Part shown: piece after piece, positions 1-4,326 of the stretch
How positions within the stretch are numbered: the first letter of the stretch is position 1
Layout of the letters: the number at the start of each line of letters is the position of its first letter
Assembly: GCA_017354515.1 (NCBI GenBank)
Contig: JAFMQT010000372.1
Location: 1 to 5,052 of the forward strand
Length of the DNA stretch: 5,052 bases
Reading direction: 5' to 3'
DNA from: Nocardia sp.
Lineage (GTDB): Bacteria > Actinomycetota > Actinomycetes > Mycobacteriales > Mycobacteriaceae
The notes under the pieces: model-generated
The model's input: only the letters and a program-made list of their open reading frames with translations
Told to the model about the DNA's origin: nothing
Database searches by the model: none
Made by a program: the position numbers and the translations under genes

Positions 1-62
1 GCTGACGCTTTTACTCAAAAACAGCTGTCTAGCTCAAAAAACGACGAGAGGATACAACTCCA
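1..62 (+). promoter_or_regulatory. ilvC 5' leader with ribosome binding site
   Basis: This short A-rich leader precedes ilvC. A purine-rich Shine-Dalgarno stretch, GAGAGGA at 46-52, lies 10 bases before the GTG start at 63 and supports that start. The octamer CTCAAAAA occurs twice (14-21 and 33-40), with the small palindrome ACAGCTGT (21-28) between them. No leader peptide or attenuator can be recognised in the part visible, and no convincing -35/-10 pair was found. The promoter, or an upstream operon partner such as ilvB/ilvN, probably lies to the left of the window; that is inference. Confidence 0.5.
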
Positions 63-1076
63 GTGGCAGTCGAGATGTTCTACGACGACTCCGCCGATCT
101 GTCGATCATCCAGGGCCGCAAGGTCGCCGTGATCGGCTACGGTTCCCAGGGCCACGCCCACTCGCTGAGCCTGCGTGACTCCGGCGTCGAGGTGCGCATC
201 GGTCTCAAAGAAGGCTCCAAGTCGCGGGCCAAGGCCGAGGAGGCCGGTCTGACCGTCGGCACGCCCGCCGAGGTCTCGGAGTGGGCGGACGTCATCATGC
301 TGCTCGCCCCCGACACCGCTCAGGCGTCGATCTTCACCGCCGACATCGAGCCGAATCTGAAGGACGGCGACGCGCTGTTCTTCGGCCACGGCCTCAACAT
401 CCACTTCGGCCTGATCAAGGCTCCGGCCAACGTCACTGTCGGCATGGTCGCCCCCAAGGGTCCCGGCCACCTGGTGCGCCGCCAGTTCGTCGACGGTAAG
501 GGTGTTCCAGCCCTGATCGCCATCGACCAGGACCCCAAGGGCGAGGGGCAGGCCCTTGCGTTGTCGTATGCCAAGGGCATCGGCGGCACCCGCGCCGGCG
601 TCATCAAGACCACCTTCAAGGAGGAGACCGAGACCGACCTGTTCGGTGAGCAGGCCGTCCTCTGTGGTGGTACCGAAGAGCTGGTCAAGACCGGTTTCGA
701 GGTTATGGTCGAGGCCGGTTACGCGCCGGAGATGGCCTACTTCGAGGTGCTGCACGAGCTGAAGCTGATCGTCGACCTCATGTACGAGGGCGGTATCGCC
801 CGGATGAACTACTCGGTCTCCGACACCGCCGAATTCGGTGGATATTTGTCGGGTCCCCGGGTTATTGATGCCGACACCAAGGAGCGGATGCGGGCGATCC
901 TGAAGGACATTCAGGACGGCAGCTTCGTCAAGCGCCTGGTCGCCAACGTCGAGGGCGGCAACAAGGAGCTCGAGGGTCTGCGCAAGCAGAACGCCGAGCA
1001 CCCCATCGAGGTCACCGGCAAGAAGCTGCGCGACCTGATGAGCTGGGTCGACCGCCCCATCACCGAAACCGCGTAA
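63..1076 (+). CDS. ilvC: Ketol-acid reductoisomerase (class I, NADPH-dependent)
   Basis: This cytoplasmic enzyme catalyses the second common step of valine, leucine and isoleucine synthesis: Mg2+-dependent alkyl migration and NADPH reduction of acetolactate or acetohydroxybutyrate to the dihydroxy acid. At 337 residues it has the normal length of the short class I form. The N-terminal Rossmann domain carries GYGSQG at 25-30, and the loop around residues 47-54 (GLKEGSKS) has the Ser and Lys residues usual for NADPH binding. The GHGLNI motif has His110, and the PKGPGH motif is at 132-137. The C-terminal knotted domain supplies the metal ligands Asp193 and Glu197 (TDLFGEQ), Glu229 and Glu233, with Ser254 in the substrate site. 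The GTG start is supported by GAGAGGA 10 bases upstream. The gene is complete and ends in TAA just before a strong hairpin, so it is the last gene of its transcript. No ilvB, ilvN or serA is within the window. Confidence 0.98.
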   Translation: MAVEMFYDDSADLSIIQGRKVAVIGYGSQGHAHSLSLRDSGVEVRIGLKEGSKSRAKAEEAGLTVGTPAEVSEWADVIMLLAPDTAQASIFTADIEPNLKDGDALFFGHGLNIHFGLIKAPANVTVGMVAPKGPGHLVRRQFVDGKGVPALIAIDQDPKGEGQALALSYAKGIGGTRAGVIKTTFKEETETDLFGEQAVLCGGTEELVKTGFEVMVEAGYAPEMAYFEVLHELKLIVDLMYEGGIARMNYSVSDTAEFGGYLSGPRVIDADTKERMRAILKDIQDGSFVKRLVANVEGGNKELEGLRKQNAEHPIEVTGKKLRDLMSWVDRPITETA

Positions 1077-1092
1077 ACCACAACGGTTTTCC

Positions 1093-1131
1093 CGGGCCCG
1101 TTCGGTATTGCGAACGGGCCCGTTCCGGTTT
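1093..1131. terminator. Strong hairpin terminator, probably bidirectional
   Basis: A perfect 12-bp inverted repeat (CGGGCCCGTTCG at 1093-1104, complement at 1111-1122) encloses a 6-base loop. It begins 16 bases after the ilvC stop and ends 17 bases before the last base of the convergent dehydrogenase gene. The + strand downstream sequence is only mildly T-rich (TTCCGGTTT), and there is no T run on the minus side, as is common in high-GC actinobacteria. Its position between two converging genes suggests that it stops both transcripts. Confidence 0.85.
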
Positions 1132-1139
1132 CGCTGGGA

Positions 1140-1910
1140 TCAGCGCGGGACGGCGCCGCCGTCGACCAGGAACGTCTGCCCGGTGATGAAACTGCCCGCG
1201 TCCGAACACAACAGCAGCGCGGTCCCCACCATCTCCTCGGGGGTGGCCAGACGTTTCATCAGGGACAGGTTCGCCATCCCGTCGATCACGGGCTGCGGAT
1301 TGTTTCGCATCATGTCGGTATCGACCGCACCGGGCGCCATCGCGTTGACGCGGATGCCGTCGCCGACGAATTCGGCTGCCATACTCCGGGTGAACGACAG
1401 CAGCGCGGCCTTACCGGCGGAATACATCGCCATCCCGGGCGAAAAGTCCAGTGCCGCGATCGAACCCATATTCAGCACTGCGGCATGCCGGCTGGCCTTC
1501 AGATGCGGCAGGGCGGCCTGCACCAGGAACAGCGGCCCCTGCACGTTGACGCCGAACGACTTGTCGACCGCCGCCGGATCCATCGTGCCCAGCGGTTGGG
1601 CCAGCGCGTTGGCGGCGTTGTTGACCACGATGTCGATCCCGCCGAAGGTATCGGCGGTGGTCCGCACCAGCGCCTGCAGTGCCTCGACCTGCCCCAGATG
1701 GGTCGGAACCCCGAGTGCTGTGGCTCCGATCTCGCGCAGCCGCTCGGCCGCCTTCTCGCACGCCTCCGGTTTGCGGCTCGCCACCACGACATTCGCGCCC
1801 GCGAGGGCGAAGGTCTCGGCGATCGCGAGCCCGATACCGCGTGTGCCGCCGGTGACGATGGCGGTGCGCCCGCCGAGGTCGAACATCTTCTCGAAGGAAC
1901 TGCGGTCCAC
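1140..1910 (-). CDS. Short-chain dehydrogenase/reductase (SDR) family oxidoreductase
   Basis: This is a classical SDR of about 256 residues, the usual length, predicted to be a cytoplasmic NAD(P)(H)-dependent oxidoreductase acting on an alcohol or carbonyl compound. Counting from the proposed GTG, the cofactor motif TGGTRGIG is at 20-27, the NNAA motif at 97-100, and the catalytic tetrad is Asn122, Ser150, Tyr163 and Lys167 (YSAGK). The C-terminal part has the usual PG..DTDM segment and ends with the TGQTFLVDGG motif. Ser45-Arg46 after the second strand hint at NADPH preference, but this is weak. The open frame extends further upstream to 2015, but that part has no SDR similarity and runs into the regulatory region. 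GTG at 1910 is preceded by AGGGG with a 5-base spacing and is preferred; GTG at 1916 and ATG at 1886 are alternatives. The gene diverges from the MerR regulator, which makes it a natural target. The substrate cannot be told. Confidence 0.9.
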   Translation of the reverse strand: MDRSSFEKMFDLGGRTAIVTGGTRGIGLAIAETFALAGANVVVASRKPEACEKAAERLREIGATALGVPTHLGQVEALQALVRTTADTFGGIDIVVNNAANALAQPLGTMDPAAVDKSFGVNVQGPLFLVQAALPHLKASRHAAVLNMGSIAALDFSPGMAMYSAGKAALLSFTRSMAAEFVGDGIRVNAMAPGAVDTDMMRNNPQPVIDGMANLSLMKRLATPEEMVGTALLLCSDAGSFITGQTFLVDGGAVPR

Positions 1911-1920
1911 CTTCACCCCT

Positions 1921-1944
1921 AACTGACGACGGTCGCTGTCAGTT
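1921..1944. promoter_or_regulatory. Palindromic operator candidate upstream of the SDR gene
   Basis: AACTGAC (1921-1927) and its exact complement GTCAGTT (1938-1944) form 7-bp arms around a 10-base centre, 24 bp in all. On the minus strand it lies 10 bases before the GTG start and covers the likely transcription start of the dehydrogenase gene. A weak minus-strand -10 (TAGAAC, 1947 down to 1942) overlaps its edge, so a protein bound here would block transcription. The size suits a dimeric repressor or MerR-type dimer. Binding is inferred, not shown. Confidence 0.5.
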
Positions 1945-1985
1945 CTACCAGGTGGGGTTTCGTCCGAACACCCGAAGCGAGTTGT

Positions 1986-2016
1986 TTGACTCTGACACCA
2001 TGTCAGGTCGCACACT
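1986..2016 (+). promoter_or_regulatory. MerR-type promoter of the merR gene, 19-bp spacer
   Basis: A -35-like TTGACT (1986-1991) and a -10-like CACACT (2011-2016) are separated by 19 bp. That overlong spacing is characteristic of promoters activated by MerR proteins. The spacer contains a palindrome, CTGACA-CCA-TGTCAG, at 1992-2006, the expected place for a MerR-family dimer. Seven bases separate the -10 from the GTG at 2024, so transcription would begin at or next to the start codon and give a leaderless message. The -10 departs from the actinobacterial TANNNT pattern at its first base. The layout suggests autoregulation by the downstream gene product. Confidence 0.5.
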
Positions 2017-2023
2017 CGATTCC

Positions 2024-2878
2024 GTGACCGATACCCCGAGGCTCATGACGATCGGTGAGTTCTCGTCCCTGACCCGGATCAGCGTACGCATGCTGCGCTA
2101 CTACGACACGCACGGTGTGCTGAGCCCGGTGCGGGTGGACGAGGACACCGGATATCGCTGGTACGCCGCCGATCAGGTCGGCGAGGCCGGCAATATCCGC
2201 CGACTGCGTGATGTCGGCTTCGGCGTGTCCGCCATCGGCGCGGTGCTCGCCGTTCGAGGCACCCCCGACTATCCGCGCGCCCTCCGCGCCCAGCGCGCGA
2301 TGCTCGTGGAGCAGGCCGACGCCGCTCGCGGTCGGCTCATCGCACTGGACCGAATGCTGGAAGAGAAGGAGCCACTCATGTCCGAAATCCAAGTCACACT
2401 CGAAGAATTGCCGCCGCGGACCGTCGCCTATGTGCGCGACACGATTCCGCACTATGCCGCCGAAGGCACGTTGTGGGAACGCTTCATGCCGGCGCTGCAG
2501 GCTCAGGGTGTGCAGCCGTCGGGGGTCGGCGGCACCATCGAACACGACGGAGAATTCCGTGAATCCGACGTCGACGAGTCGGTCTTCCTGGAGGTACCTG
2601 CCGGCACCACGGTGGCGGCGCCGCTCGGCGTCCTCGACCTGCCCGCCCGCACCGCCGTCGTAGCCACCACGGTCGGCCCGTACCAGGAGGCGCTTCCTCG
2701 TGCGCACGAGGCGATTTCGGCCTATCTCACCGAGCATGGCCTGGTCCCCGCACGCACACCCGAGGACGTGTCCACGCACCATTTCAACGTCTACGTGACC
2801 AACCCGACGCAGGTCCCCGAGGAGCAGCTCGAGACCCGCGTGTACCTGCCGGTGCGTACAGATCGCGGAGGTTCGTAG
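2024..2878 (+). CDS. MerR-family regulator with GyrI-like effector-binding domain
   Basis: This is a cytoplasmic transcription factor of 284 residues from the GTG chosen here. Residues 8-78 form the MerR winged helix-turn-helix (MTIGEFSSLTRISVRMLRYYD, then DEDTGYRWY), typical of the BmrR/TipA-like group. Residues of about 85-117 are a helical, charged dimerisation segment. Residues 119-284 match a GyrI-like ligand-binding domain, with VGPY near its middle and a RVYLPV strand near the end. Such domains bind hydrophobic or cationic small molecules. There are no metal-binding cysteines, so a metal sensor is unlikely. The frame is open from 1952 and has an ATG at 2000, but that ATG lies inside the palindrome of the presumed promoter. 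GTG 2024 fits a leaderless start; ATG 2045, with GAGG only three bases before it, is the alternative. The gene diverges from the SDR gene, which it may control. Confidence 0.92.
   Translation: MTDTPRLMTIGEFSSLTRISVRMLRYYDTHGVLSPVRVDEDTGYRWYAADQVGEAGNIRRLRDVGFGVSAIGAVLAVRGTPDYPRALRAQRAMLVEQADAARGRLIALDRMLEEKEPLMSEIQVTLEELPPRTVAYVRDTIPHYAAEGTLWERFMPALQAQGVQPSGVGGTIEHDGEFRESDVDESVFLEVPAGTTVAAPLGVLDLPARTAVVATTVGPYQEALPRAHEAISAYLTEHGLVPARTPEDVSTHHFNVYVTNPTQVPEEQLETRVYLPVRTDRGGS
2366..2380 (+). promoter_or_regulatory. Internal ribosome binding site and in-frame ATG for the effector domain alone
   Basis: AAGGAG at 2366-2371 stands six bases before an ATG at 2378 that is in frame with merR (residue 119). 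The predicted product, 2378-2878, would be 166 residues and consist of the whole GyrI-like domain without DNA-binding or dimerisation parts. This is a better Shine-Dalgarno match than that of any of the full-length starts. Caution: the same bases encode Glu-Lys-Glu in a charged helix, so the match may be chance. Confidence 0.45.
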
Positions 2879-2939
2879 TGCGCGGTTGATCTCCCTGGAT
2901 ACGGTCATCGACCAGTTTCGGTTGTTCGACCGACAGCGC

Positions 2940-2969
2940 CAGAATTCTGCTACCGCGTACGGTCGGGGT
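2940..2969 (+). promoter_or_regulatory. Candidate promoter of the secreted-protein gene, leaderless
   Basis: TACGGT at 2958-2963 fits the actinobacterial -10 pattern TANNNT and lies six bases before the ATG at 2970, which predicts a leaderless transcript. No useful Shine-Dalgarno precedes the ATG: GGGG at 2965-2968 is one base away, too close to work. No good -35 is present. A 10-bp perfect palindrome, CAGAATTCTG, at 2940-2949 lies just upstream of the -10. The rest of the gap after merR (2879-2939) shows no terminator or other clear structure. Confidence 0.4.
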
Positions 2970-3347
2970 ATGAAGAAGACCATCGGCACCGCCTGCATCG
3001 CCGGTGCACTCGCTTCCGCAAGCTTCCTGCTGCCGACCGCCGCGCAGTCCGCCCCGCTGACCGCGGTCCACGACTGTGGCGGAAGTCCGCAGGTCAAACC
3101 ATCGGAGATAATCTTCTACTGCGGCGACGCGGGCGATCTGGTTCACGACATCACCTGGTCGCAGTGGGACGCCGGCACGGCGGTCGGAAACGGCACCGAG
3201 GCGATCAAACAGTGCAAACCCAACTGCGCCCAAGGGGTGAGTTCGGAAACACCGGTGAAGATTCAGCTCGATACTCCGACGAACGGTGTCTTCAAGCGGG
3301 CGCTGGTAACCGGACCGTCGGGAACCAAGCCCTGGACTCTCCAATAG
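2970..3347 (+). CDS. Secreted four-cysteine protein of unknown function
   Basis: The 125-residue product begins MKKTIGTACIAGAL, a Lys-rich start followed by a hydrophobic core to about residue 22 and a small-residue region ending near 25-28 (TAAQSA). This is a standard Sec signal peptide, with cleavage probably at Ala25 or Ala28. The mature part, of about 100 residues, has cysteines at 36, 51, 82 and 86, consistent with two disulfide bonds outside the cell. It shows the pattern IIFYCGDAGDLVHDITWSQW followed by a GNGT stretch and CKPNCAQG. From memory, this pattern is shared by many short exported proteins of mycobacteria, nocardiae and streptomycetes with no assigned function. The frame is open from 2886, but ATG 2970 is preferred because the signal peptide begins there. 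It has no transmembrane segment after the signal and no lipobox. It lies 91 bases after merR and converges with the next gene. Confidence 0.85.
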   Translation: MKKTIGTACIAGALASASFLLPTAAQSAPLTAVHDCGGSPQVKPSEIIFYCGDAGDLVHDITWSQWDAGTAVGNGTEAIKQCKPNCAQGVSSETPVKIQLDTPTNGVFKRALVTGPSGTKPWTLQ

Positions 3348-3368
3348 CGCACCGCCAGGATGGGCGCT
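3346..3368. terminator. Weak inverted repeat between convergent genes
   Basis: AGCGC (3346-3350) and GCGCT (3364-3368) can form a 5-bp stem around a 13-base loop, spanning the 20-base gap between two convergent secreted-protein genes. There is no T tract on either strand. It may be a weak shared terminator, but a stem this short occurs by chance often in GC-rich DNA. Confidence 0.2.
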
Positions 3369-3568
3369 CAGTGCGGGTGTAGGTGATAGATGCACCTGCC
3401 GACGCCGAGATAGTTGTGCATCTCGCACAGCAGATTCTCGATCCGCTGCTGCTGAGGTGAAGGTGCCCGAATACCGGGCGGCACCGCGGATGCCTGGGGC
3501 CCGCTGATCGTGAGCGGCGCCGTCAGTGCGGCGGTGGTCAGGACGGCGGCCGCAACTCTCCGGATCAT
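3368..3568 (-). CDS. Small secreted His/Cys-containing protein, unknown function
   Basis: The product has 66 residues. Residues 1-28 are a Sec signal peptide: Arg3-Arg4, an Ala/Leu/Thr-rich hydrophobic core and an ASA cleavage site (cut after Ala28). The mature peptide is only about 38 residues. It has a Pro/Gln-rich first part (PPGIRAPSPQQQ) and a C-terminal part with two cysteines (48, 59), able to form one disulfide, and four histidines (51, 62, 64, 66), three of them in the final HLHPH. The gene is easily missed because of its size, but it has the best ribosome binding site in the window: GAAAGGAG at 3582-3575, six bases before the ATG. I do not recognise a family. It may be a small exported adhesin-like, antimicrobial or metal-binding peptide, but the sequence cannot decide this. 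It diverges from the nitroreductase gene. Confidence 0.75.
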   Translation of the reverse strand: MIRRVAAAVLTTAALTAPLTISGPQASAVPPGIRAPSPQQQRIENLLCEMHNYLGVGRCIYHLHPH

Positions 3569-3574
3569 GGATTT

Positions 3575-3606
3575 CTCCTTTCACCGAGCTGATGCCATGC
3601 AGCATA
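3575..3606 (-). promoter_or_regulatory. Ribosome binding site and possible -10 for the small secreted protein
   Basis: On the minus strand, GAAAGGAG (3582-3575) is a near-perfect Shine-Dalgarno six bases from the ATG at 3568, and it decides that start. TATGCT (3606-3601) fits a TANNNT -10 and would give a leader of roughly 26 bases. No clear -35 is visible. The remaining bases of the divergent gap (3607-3723) hold a small inverted repeat, GTGTG (3668-3672) with CACAC (3682-3686), and otherwise nothing recognisable. Confidence 0.45.
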
Positions 3607-3723
3607 GGCGTCCAACGGATACCGGAACACCCCCAGATGGCTCGTGCCTGCAACGATCAATCGATTCGTGTGCGACGTAGCCACACATGGAGCCGCCCCG
3701 ACGGCCCCTTGTGGCCAGGTCGG

Positions 3724-3735
3724 CACAATGTTGTT
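3724..3735 (+). promoter_or_regulatory. Possible -10 for a leaderless nitroreductase message
   Basis: CACAAT (3724-3729) stands six bases before the GTG at 3736. This matches the spacing of leaderless actinobacterial genes and differs from TANNNT only at the first base. No Shine-Dalgarno is present before the GTG, and no convincing -35 is found at the expected distance. Confidence 0.35.
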
Positions 3736-4311
3736 GTGGCTCAGTGTGAGATCGCTGTCGAACCCGCTGTTCATCCCGCATTGGCGGCACGGTTCAGTCC
3801 GGTGTCCTTCGATCGGGACGCGGTGGTCAGCGACGCCCAGGTCGATGTCCTGCTCGATGCCGCCCGGTTGACTCCCTCGGCGGGGAACTCGCAGCCGTGG
3901 ATGTTCGTCGTCGGCCGGCGCGGTGATGCGACCCATGCCCGGATCGCCCGCCATCTGGCCCCGAGTTCGGCGCGCTGGGCGCTGGACGCGTCGGTGCTGG
4001 TGGTGAATCTGGCGCACATCCTGGTGGAGGGAACGACCTGGGAGTATTCCGAATTCGCACGATACGATCTCGGACAGGCGGTGGTGCACATGACAATTCA
4101 GGGTTTGGCGCTGGGCGTGAGCGCGCACCAGTTCCGGGCCTTCGACCGCGATGGGCTCGCCCGCGAGTTCGCGGTCCCCGCCGAATGGGAGGTGACGTCG
4201 ACGACCGCGCTCGGAGTGCCGGCTCGCGTTGCGGATGATTCCCCGAATTCGGGCACCGACCGCAGCCGCAGGTCGCGAGCGGACGTGACCTGGGCGCGGA
4301 CAGTGATATGA
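3736..4311 (+). CDS. Nitroreductase-family FMN-dependent oxidoreductase
   Basis: The 191-residue product fits the nitroreductase fold: small, dimeric, cytoplasmic enzymes that bind FMN and reduce nitro compounds, quinones or related substrates with NAD(P)H. The FMN-phosphate motif RFSPVSF is at 19-25, and the very typical segment ARLTPSAGNSQPW is at 43-55. A central helix region, YDLGQAVVHMTIQGLALGV (110-128), corresponds to the conserved dimer and FMN contact. The C-terminal end is Arg-rich and not typical, though the domain seems complete. GTG 3736 is chosen because the family homology begins soon after it. The open frame reaches back to 3526, but that part overlaps the divergent small gene and is rich in Arg, Trp and Pro without a motif. 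The next gene starts 15 bases after the stop, so the two may be co-transcribed. The substrate is not predictable. Confidence 0.88.
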   Translation: MAQCEIAVEPAVHPALAARFSPVSFDRDAVVSDAQVDVLLDAARLTPSAGNSQPWMFVVGRRGDATHARIARHLAPSSARWALDASVLVVNLAHILVEGTTWEYSEFARYDLGQAVVHMTIQGLALGVSAHQFRAFDRDGLAREFAVPAEWEVTSTTALGVPARVADDSPNSGTDRSRRSRADVTWARTVI

Positions 4312-4312
4312 C
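4285..4312 (+). promoter_or_regulatory. Weak promoter candidate for the ABC ATPase gene
   Basis: GTGACC (4285-4290) and TATGAC (4307-4312) are 16 bp apart and resemble -35 and -10 boxes at the end of the nitroreductase gene. The predicted start of transcription, near 4319, would fall in the middle of the adjacent palindrome, which fits a repressor-controlled promoter. Both boxes are imperfect, and read-through from the nitroreductase gene is equally possible. Confidence 0.25.
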
Positions 4313-4326
4313 AACACTGGAGTGTT
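4313..4326. promoter_or_regulatory. 14-bp palindrome directly before the ATPase start, operator candidate
   Basis: AACACT-GG-AGTGTT has perfect 6-bp arms and ends on the base before the ATG. It fills all but one base of the gap after the nitroreductase stop. It also contains the only Shine-Dalgarno-like bases for the ATPase (GGAG, 4319-4322, four bases from the ATG). A site of this type and place is typical of TetR-family repressors in actinobacteria. As RNA, the fold would have only two loop bases, so a DNA operator is the more natural reading. No regulator gene is adjacent within the window. Confidence 0.5.

Noticed and set aside
15..1001. 328-residue open frame on the minus strand opposite ilvC
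   Set aside because: It is a mirror of a strongly conserved gene, rich in Val, Leu, Gly and Asp from the reverse of biased codons, with no domain and no ribosome site.
1108..1926. 272-residue open frame on the + strand opposite the SDR gene
   Set aside because: It is rich in Ser, Ala, Pro and Arg without motifs, starts inside the terminator loop, and the minus strand carries all SDR motifs.
1911..2015. N-terminal extension of the SDR frame to ATG 2015
   Set aside because: It would cover both palindromes and overlap the merR promoter; SDR homology begins only near residue 10 of the GTG 1910 form.
2003..3097. 364-residue open frame on the minus strand opposite merR
   Set aside because: It is Arg-, His- and Gly-rich with no recognisable domain, and it crosses a promoter region and two well-supported + strand genes.
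2784..3653. 289-residue open frame on the minus strand
   Set aside because: It overlaps the end of merR, the whole secreted-protein gene and the 66-residue gene in another frame; its composition is shadow-like.
3654..3686. Small inverted repeats in the divergent gap (AATCGATT, GTGTG-N9-CACAC)
   Set aside because: The arms are only 4-5 bases long and do not align with a -10 or start; they were not called as operators.
3526..3735. N-terminal extension of the nitroreductase frame (70 residues)
   Set aside because: It has no family similarity, is Arg/Trp/Pro-rich, overlaps the divergent gene and its ribosome site, and has no Shine-Dalgarno at ATG 3526 or 3637.
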